A DNA stretch of 64,000 nucleotides from Malachius bipustulatus (taxonomy: Eukaryota > Arthropoda > Insecta > Coleoptera > Melyridae). Positions 58,303 through 64,000 of this stretch are shown in pieces; position 1 is the first letter of the stretch; every line of letters starts with the position of its first letter. The position numbers were made by a program, and so were the translations under genes. Under the pieces are notes generated by a model. That model was not told where the DNA came from, searched no databases, and was given only the letters and a program-made list of their open reading frames with translations. Location of the stretch: the NCBI GenBank assembly GCA_910589415.1, contig OU342639.1:10610268-10674267 (forward strand), read 5' to 3'.

Positions 58303-59965
58303 GGTAATTGTATACATCCGCGGCTCCTAAGTTTCATCAATTTTTTCGGGACCGAGGAGTGAAATAGGGGTGCTGGGTGGGTAAGAAGCTAAAAACAGCC
58401 ATTGCAAACTAATATTAAGGTCACAACTAAGGCCTCTTTGGCACTACGGTCGAATTTCTATTTTTTTTTTCACTTTCAGGGCAAGGAAAATCTTCGAAAA
58501 TAACAGTAGCACAATTTTTTTTTTGAATTTTGCATTTATTTTGCATTTATAATCCGAAAATCATTCCATCAATCCCTCTGGACTGAACACGATAATGTGA
58601 AAGCGGATATATCGCCCAGTCCGCCTCTGTAAGTCTCGAACACAGAATAGAATACTTGGCAATTATCCTGAAGTGGTGTATCCGGGATCGCGGCATCTAA
58701 TCGGTGCCTCTTGTCAGGACCGCACTCCCTCCGCACTCTCAAAACCGGTTTTTTACGCCGTTTTGTGGCTTTCCCTTTCATTTGCAAAGCAAATGAATAC
58801 CTTCCTGGTGTTACTATAGGTATGTTCTCCACCCCTATATAGGTGCCATAGTGAAACTGTAGGAGCCGCGGATGTATACAGGGTGTATCTAAATAACACC
58901 GAAAAAAATTAAGGGGTGATTCTGTGATGAAAATTAAGGGGGGTATTTGGTATAGAATTTTTCGAAAAAACTCTCCCCGAAAAAGTTACACCCCTCCGAA
59001 GAATTAAGAAAAAATGGTTTTTATTTTTTATTTTCCCTGTATATTAAGCTAAAGACACGAAAATTGGTAAATATTAATTGTCAATGAAACTACATATTTT
59101 GAATTTTTTTCAACCTTGATGTATGCTTAGAAGGGATTGAAATAGTCAACCCCTAAGATGTTTTATCATACAAATTTTTTTTTTTAGATTAAAAATTTTC
59201 TCTAAAATAACACGACTGAATAGCTCAATGAATCTACAAACTTTTTTATCTTCACAAGTTGTTTCGAAAACTTAAGCATTTACGAGAAAAAAAATAAATG
59301 ATATGCATTTTCACAAAGATGAGCTAACGCGATGCCTTAAGGTCTAGTGGTCTGTGCTTTGCAGTGACATTCATAAAAACAATAATACTGATAGCATTAT
59401 ATTATTGTATTGTTGACCTTCGACAGTTTCTTTTTTCATTCTTTGCTTACTATTGTTTTAGTTGTAAGAATCTTTGCCTAATTTTTTGGTTGGCTATTGT
59501 TCAATAAAACACTATTTATAACATGAGCTTGCAATACGTTTATTTTTTTTTCTCTTAAGTGCGCAAGTTTCAGAAAAAACTTATGGAGATAAAAAAGTTT
59601 GTAGATTAATTGAGCTATTCAGCCGTGTTTTTTTTTAAAGAAAAATTTCAATCTAAAAAAAATTGTAAGGTAAAATATCTTAGGGGTTGACTATTTCAAT
59701 CCCTTCTAAGCATACTTCAGGGTTGAAAAAAATTCAAAATATGTAGTTTCATTGACAATTAATATTTATCAATTTTCGTGTCTTTAGCTTAATATACAGG
59801 GAAAATAAAAAATAAAAACATTTTTTTTAATTCTTCGGAGAGGTGTAACTTTTTCGGGGAGAGTTTTTTCAAAAAATTCTATACCAAATACCCCCCTTAA
59901 TTTTCATCACAGAATCACCCCTTAATTTTTTTCGCTGTTATTTAGATACACCCTGTATAATGACC
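58303..59965. mobile_element. MITE family E, copy 3, split by a large palindrome
   Basis: Ends GGTAATTGTATACATCCGC and GCGGATGTATA plus TAATGACC. An exact 8-bp duplication ATGAATTT is at 58295-58302 and 59966-59973. Removing it restores the module 3 sequence AATAATGAATTTTATTACAG. Confidence 0.9.
58879..59955. mobile_element. Large palindromic MITE P8, inside MITE E
   Basis: The 1077 bp element has arms of over 300 bp (CAGGGTGTATCTAAATAAC / GTTATTTAGATACACCCTG). TA duplication is at 58877-58878 and 59956-59957, confirmed against the uninterrupted end at 38260-38275. The centre (about 59300-59560) is not paired. Confidence 0.9.
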
Positions 59966-60433
59966 ATGAATTTTATTACAGTGCGAATTCCGAAGCCTGT
60001 TTACTGTTTACATTAACTTCTTCAAAATGTTTACACTCATTACAAAAATTAAAAAGTCTTAGCTCTTTTAAATGAAAACTACATGTAATAAAACATTTGG
60101 CGAGAAATTAAAATTTTTGGAGAGGAATTGAGAATAACGAAAAGTGGGCCGGATAAGATTGAGAGTCACCCAATGTGGTATAGATAGATAGATAGAAGCT
60201 GACATAGAACAATCTTCACTTGCATGCACTGTCAAATATACATCCGTCGCTTGCACCAGGGAGATCAATAATAAAAATAAACTAAATAATCTCTAATGAA
60301 CTAAGAAAGGGTAACATAATAATTATGTTCTCAGATTCACTAATGACTTCACGATTAGTTACACGCAGAATTAATGCTAAAGTTAATAATCTTCGTTTCC
60401 TGGCAAGGTCGGTGAAAAAGTTCAAAATTTTTC

Positions 60434-60487
60434 ACATTTAGTAGGTCTCTCTACGATTAAATATACGCAGAGATCCGGACTAAATGT
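60434..60487. repeat. Hairpin p
   Basis: ACATTTAGTAGGTCTCTCT and AGAGATCCGGACTAAATGT around CGATTAAATATACG. It is the closest relative of the inverted hairpin i, in the same flanks (AAAGTTCAAAATTTTTCAC and GAAAACAATCAACTTGG). Confidence 0.83.
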
Positions 60488-60844
60488 GAAAACAATCAAC
60501 TTGGTGCTTTTATTCTGTTTTCTCACTGTTCACGATATCTGAAAAGTGTAATTGCGATTTTAAGTGTACCCGCACCGAACCAACACAAATAATTGTAATG
60601 TGAATTTCTAAGAATGTTTACAATAGTTCCTAAAAAAATAGTTGTACGAGTGAAAGGTACATCTTTGTCTAATATTGGCTAAAAAACCGTTCAAAATGAA
60701 AACAAAAAAAAACATTTTTTTTAGGAGATTTTAAAAATCTGACAGTGAAAAACCACGACAAGGCGCGGTGTCAGCGCATTGTAACACTGTCACACTGTCA
60801 CACCCAGGATAGACTATAAATCTTTTGAAAAGGTGGGATCAACT

Positions 60845-62816
60845 CAGCGCCGGCCCGAGAAAATTTGGCGCCCTAGGCGAATGAATTTAATGGCGCCTCT
60901 TTGACTCTTTGAAATAAAATTTTCGCAACAAAACAAAAACGCTACTGACATTGAAAATAAATACTTTATCATGTAACAAATTACTTAAAATTCTCCATTT
61001 TTTATTATAAATCATACGTAAATCACATTATAATGACATAATGTACAACCTACAATAATAATTAACATACGAGGTACATTATGATGTACTCCATAGAATT
61101 TACATTTTCATGTTCCTTGCCTTATCAATAATTTTTGCAAATGTAGAAACAATGTCCTTTATTTACAATTTCCCTGCTATTTCCTGTTCTATTCACAAGT
61201 GTTGATAATCCAACTAACTCTCAGTGACTTCCTAAGTCACAAAAACTTTTTGTTTCTAACATTATAGCGACATTGAAAATTAATATTTTAATAAGTTAAC
61301 AAAATTAACAAACAAAATACTTTCATTGCATTCTGCTCACGGGATCCGTGATCTAAACTGTGCTGTGTCTTGGTAGATACATTGTACTGAAGAGTCCCAA
61401 ACAGGACGAAACACGTGTCTACAATTTCCGCCTCTGCTCACAGCACAACATCAATGGATGGCATGTTGTCTGACAACATGTCATTAATCTATTGTCTAAA
61501 ATACTTAAAGTTTTTCAATATTAAAAAAAAATTACATTATGTATATTTAATTACATATACAGGGTGTGAAATTTTTGTGCTACCCCATCATTGGAATCTC
61601 GTAAACGGTAAGAGATACAGGGTCGCTTTTATTAGAGAAAAGTGTCTCAATTTCATGCTTATTAAGAATCTGAAATAAAGTTTAGAAAAATTTCAGATGT
61701 TGCTGAAATATGCTGAAAACACTGAAAAATAACGAGTTTTCATTTCAGCTATCTTTTTATTATTGATACTTAATCGAATTTTTTTTGTAGGGTTACATAA
61801 GTCATCAAAAGCTATTCATTTGAAGTGACATTAAAAAAATTTTAAATCGACTAGATCCCGAAGTTTTCATAGACAACTTTTGTTTTTCTCATGGCCACCA
61901 TATTATTTTTTTATTTAGTTCGGTATAAAACAAATCTCAGAATCCAAAAAACATTTTTTCATTCAAAATTTTTTATTCTAAATTTTTCTTTCCTTTTTTC
62001 ACCGAAGTACGTCAGTATGAAGTAATATTACTTTCCTTATGTGTTTTTATTTTTTAATTTTTGTATGGTAAAAATGTTGTCAAAAAGAGAATAAAATTTA
62101 AATTTTTTTTTAAAACAATTGTTGACTATGAAAACTCTGTGATCTAGTCGGCTTGGAAAATTTTCGAAATATCAAATTGACAACTCTTGATGACTTTATG
62201 TAAGTCTACTAATTTTTTATTAATTTTAAAAAAATAAAACAAGATATGGCTGAAATAAGGAATTTGGATTTTTTAGTTTTGTCAGGATATTTTAGCAACG
62301 CCTGAAGTTTTCCCAAATTTTATTTCAGATTCTTAATAGGCATGAAATTGGACCTTTTCTCTAATTTAAGCGATCCTGTATCTCTTACTGTTTACGAGAT
62401 CCTAATGATAGATAGTACAAAAATTTCCCACCCTGTATACAATAACAATTTCTTTGAATTCTGAATTAAAATATTTTATATCTTTTGTTCAAATTGTTAT
62501 GATCTAACTAAACCATTACCGATTGTTTGTTAATATTCTGTAAAGTAATATTCTGTTGAAATGAAAGTAAATATAATTCTTTAGGTAGGTACTAAAACTT
62601 ATAGAATAAAGTTTCAAAGGATCAAGATCAAACAAATTAAATTAAATAAGTCGAAATTCCACAATCAAAGAATTTGTTAATTTTGTGTACAATTTTTGTA
62701 ATTTTTAAAACATTTTCGGGTTCTGTTTAATGAATGATGAACACGCAAATGCCGCCCCCCAAATTCTAGCGCCCTAGGCGGTCGCCTAGTTCGCCTATAT
62801 GGACGGGCCGGCCCTG
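60845..62816. mobile_element. hAT-like element with CAGGGCCGGCCC ends, carrying P7
   Basis: Ends CAGCGCCGGCCCG and CGGGCCGGCCCTG; GGCGCCCTAGGCG recurs inverted inside the right end. Flanks GATCAACT and CATCAACT match at 7 of 8 bases. No transposase is seen. P7 (61560-62435) lies inside. Confidence 0.82.
61560..62435. mobile_element. Palindromic MITE P7
   Basis: Ends CAGGGTGTGAAATTTTTGTG and AAAAATTTCCCACCCTG with TA on both sides. Arms run inward through TAAGAGATACAGGGTCGC and TTTTGATGACTTATGTA-type blocks. Confidence 0.85.
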
Positions 62817-63577
62817 CATCAACTATTGATCGATAAAAAACTGAGAATTAAAATTTCATCGATTCAGACTCAGAAAGTACGAATTTGGATAAAAAAGAAA
62901 GAAGAAAATCTTCTAGAAAATTACAGAAGTGCGCTAATTTCCACACCACCCAAGAGGTATAGCGCGTGGCGCGTTTTTTTTAACGTGGTCTCCCCTGAGA
63001 GGCCTAAATCCACGATGAAGTTCAAAGGTAACCTATATACCACCTGTATACATAAAGGATAAATTTACTTACATATGATCTTTTCCTCTCAAAAATGATT
63101 AAAAGGGTTACATTTGTTCTCAGATCCACTAATGACTTCACGATTAGTTAAACGGTGAAATCAAAAGCCGATCTCAAAACAATGTCTCCCTCGCCTCTGG
63201 ATACTTACTGATAAGTTTCTTCTTGTCTGTTACAGTCTCGAGATCTGAAAATTAGGAGGCTTAAATGTACTTACCGAATCAACGCAAATAATAATTCGAA
63301 TTGTGAAATTTTACAGTAATTTCTAAAAAAATACAATCACTTAAGACTAAGAATAAAAAAATGAGAGGGTATAAACTTCTATTTTCCGTTCACCTACTTT
63401 TTCCTTTCTTTTTAGAACTAAGTTTCTTACCAACAAAAAAAGTGCGTACGATTACAAATCACGTTTCACCGAGCCTCACTTGTTGTAGGTATCTAAATCC
63501 AGAAAAACAATATTGGAATAACTTGCTCAGTGATCTTCGTCTCCTGGCAAGATCGGTGAAAAGGTTCGAAAGTTTAT

Positions 63578-63632
63578 ACATTTAGCACCGGCTCTCTACG
63601 ATTAAATATACGCAGACAACCGGACTAAATGT
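63578..63632. repeat. Hairpin q
   Basis: ACATTTAGCACCGGCTCTCT and AGACAACCGGACTAAATGT around the standard loop; the same as hairpin k apart from one base beside the loop. Confidence 0.8.
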
Positions 63633-64000
63633 GAAAACAATCAACTTGACGCTTTTCTTCTCGCACAGTTATCCATATCTGGAAAAGAATGGATGAAAGA
63701 AAAGTAAAACTTACAGAATCTAAAATAATTTAAATGCGAATGGCGAAGCCTGTTCACATTAATTTCCTTAACATGTTTCCAGTCACTACAAAAAGTCGAA
63801 AATCAGATAAATATCTTTTAAAAGAAAACTTGGCAACAGATGAAACATTTGGCAACAGTGTAAGCTGATAATGAGTCATAATTACAAAGACAGGAATTGA
63901 GAGTAACTAAGATTTTGAGAGTCACCCAATGAGGGAACTACTAAGAAGATGTGTTACAAGATGAGATTACACAATTGTCATTAGAACTTTTACATTTTAG

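Larger units (their letters stand above)
40127..64000 (+). repeat. Complex direct-repeat array with hairpin-bearing monomers (continues past window)
   Basis: Four kinds of module follow a shared lead TAATCTTCG...CTGGCAAGAT and a hairpin. Module 1 has TCTGAAAAGTGTAATTGCG (about 42995, 44510, 46185, 57495, 60520). Module 2 has CGCACAGTTATCGATATCTG (41952, 49752, 51510, 63662). Module 3 has CGATATCTGGAAAGAAATGG (41254, 47070 variant, 48700, 50826, 58232). Module 4 has CTCGCCTCTGGATACTTAC (47860-48440, 62995-63520). A cap module with CCACACCACCCAAGAGGTAT and AGCGCGTGGCGCG starts at 40961, 42734, 45920, 47794, 50548, 52324 and 62930. Diverged caps are at 40127, 43613 and 46804. All copies face the same way. 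The open frames inside are not conserved between copies. No known satellite or gene family is recognised. Confidence 0.85.

Noticed and set aside
40339..63632. Baculovirus hr-type palindromes or an integrated virus
   Set aside because: The hairpins recall hr regions only in being imperfect palindromes in repeats. No viral gene of any kind is seen in the 24 kb.
40339..63632. Helitron 3' hairpins
   Set aside because: No CTRR end follows the hairpins, there is no TC start, and there is no A-T insertion pattern.
40127..64000. CRISPR array
   Set aside because: Units are 0.7-1.8 kb with no short repeat/unique spacer alternation, in a eukaryotic genome with spliced genes.

Overview
The window is nuclear DNA of an arthropod, most likely an insect. 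Genes are split by introns with GT/AG borders, the background is AT-rich, and the space between exons is filled with transposons typical of insect genomes: LINEs, a Ty3/Gypsy element, a piggyBac-like MITE and TA-flanked palindromic MITEs. I cannot name the order from sequence alone.

Two host genes are present. On the minus strand (945-11000) lies the N-terminal 746 residues of CAND1, the exchange factor for cullin-RING ubiquitin ligases, in eight coding exons; the rest of the gene runs off the left edge. Divergently on the plus strand (13557-31082) lies a complete three-exon BNIP3, the outer-mitochondrial-membrane mitophagy receptor. Its 16.8 kb first intron is a transposon graveyard.

Layout: 1-11.0 kb CAND1, with MITEs in its introns. 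11.0-13.5 kb intergenic region containing both 5' ends. 13.6-30.4 kb BNIP3 intron 1: a hAT-like MITE with another MITE inside it, a frameshifted LINE, a solo LTR, a GGT-ended MITE, a decayed LINE split by a young and apparently intact Ty3/Gypsy element (identical 193 bp LTRs, 5 bp duplication, one 1399-codon gag-pol), and a piggyBac-like MITE. 31.1-40.1 kb gene-free DNA with palindromic MITEs, several nested. 40.1-64.0 kb (and beyond) a complex direct-repeat array.

The array is the most unusual part. Its monomers are roughly 0.7-1.1 kb and are arranged in higher-order units of about 1.77 and 0.88 kb. Nearly every monomer carries a hairpin of about 55 bp. I count 16 in the array and one orphan at 37.1 kb. 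The ten-base loop, closed by CG/CG, is conserved (ATTAAATATA, or ATCAAGTAAA/ATCAAGTGTA), while the stem changes sequence and keeps its pairing. One copy is inverted in place relative to its closest relative. The array has been hit by an LTR element, a GGT-ended MITE, a hAT-like element and several TA-flanked palindromes; some of their exact target-site duplications can be read against intact array copies. No gene with a recognisable product is seen in the array.
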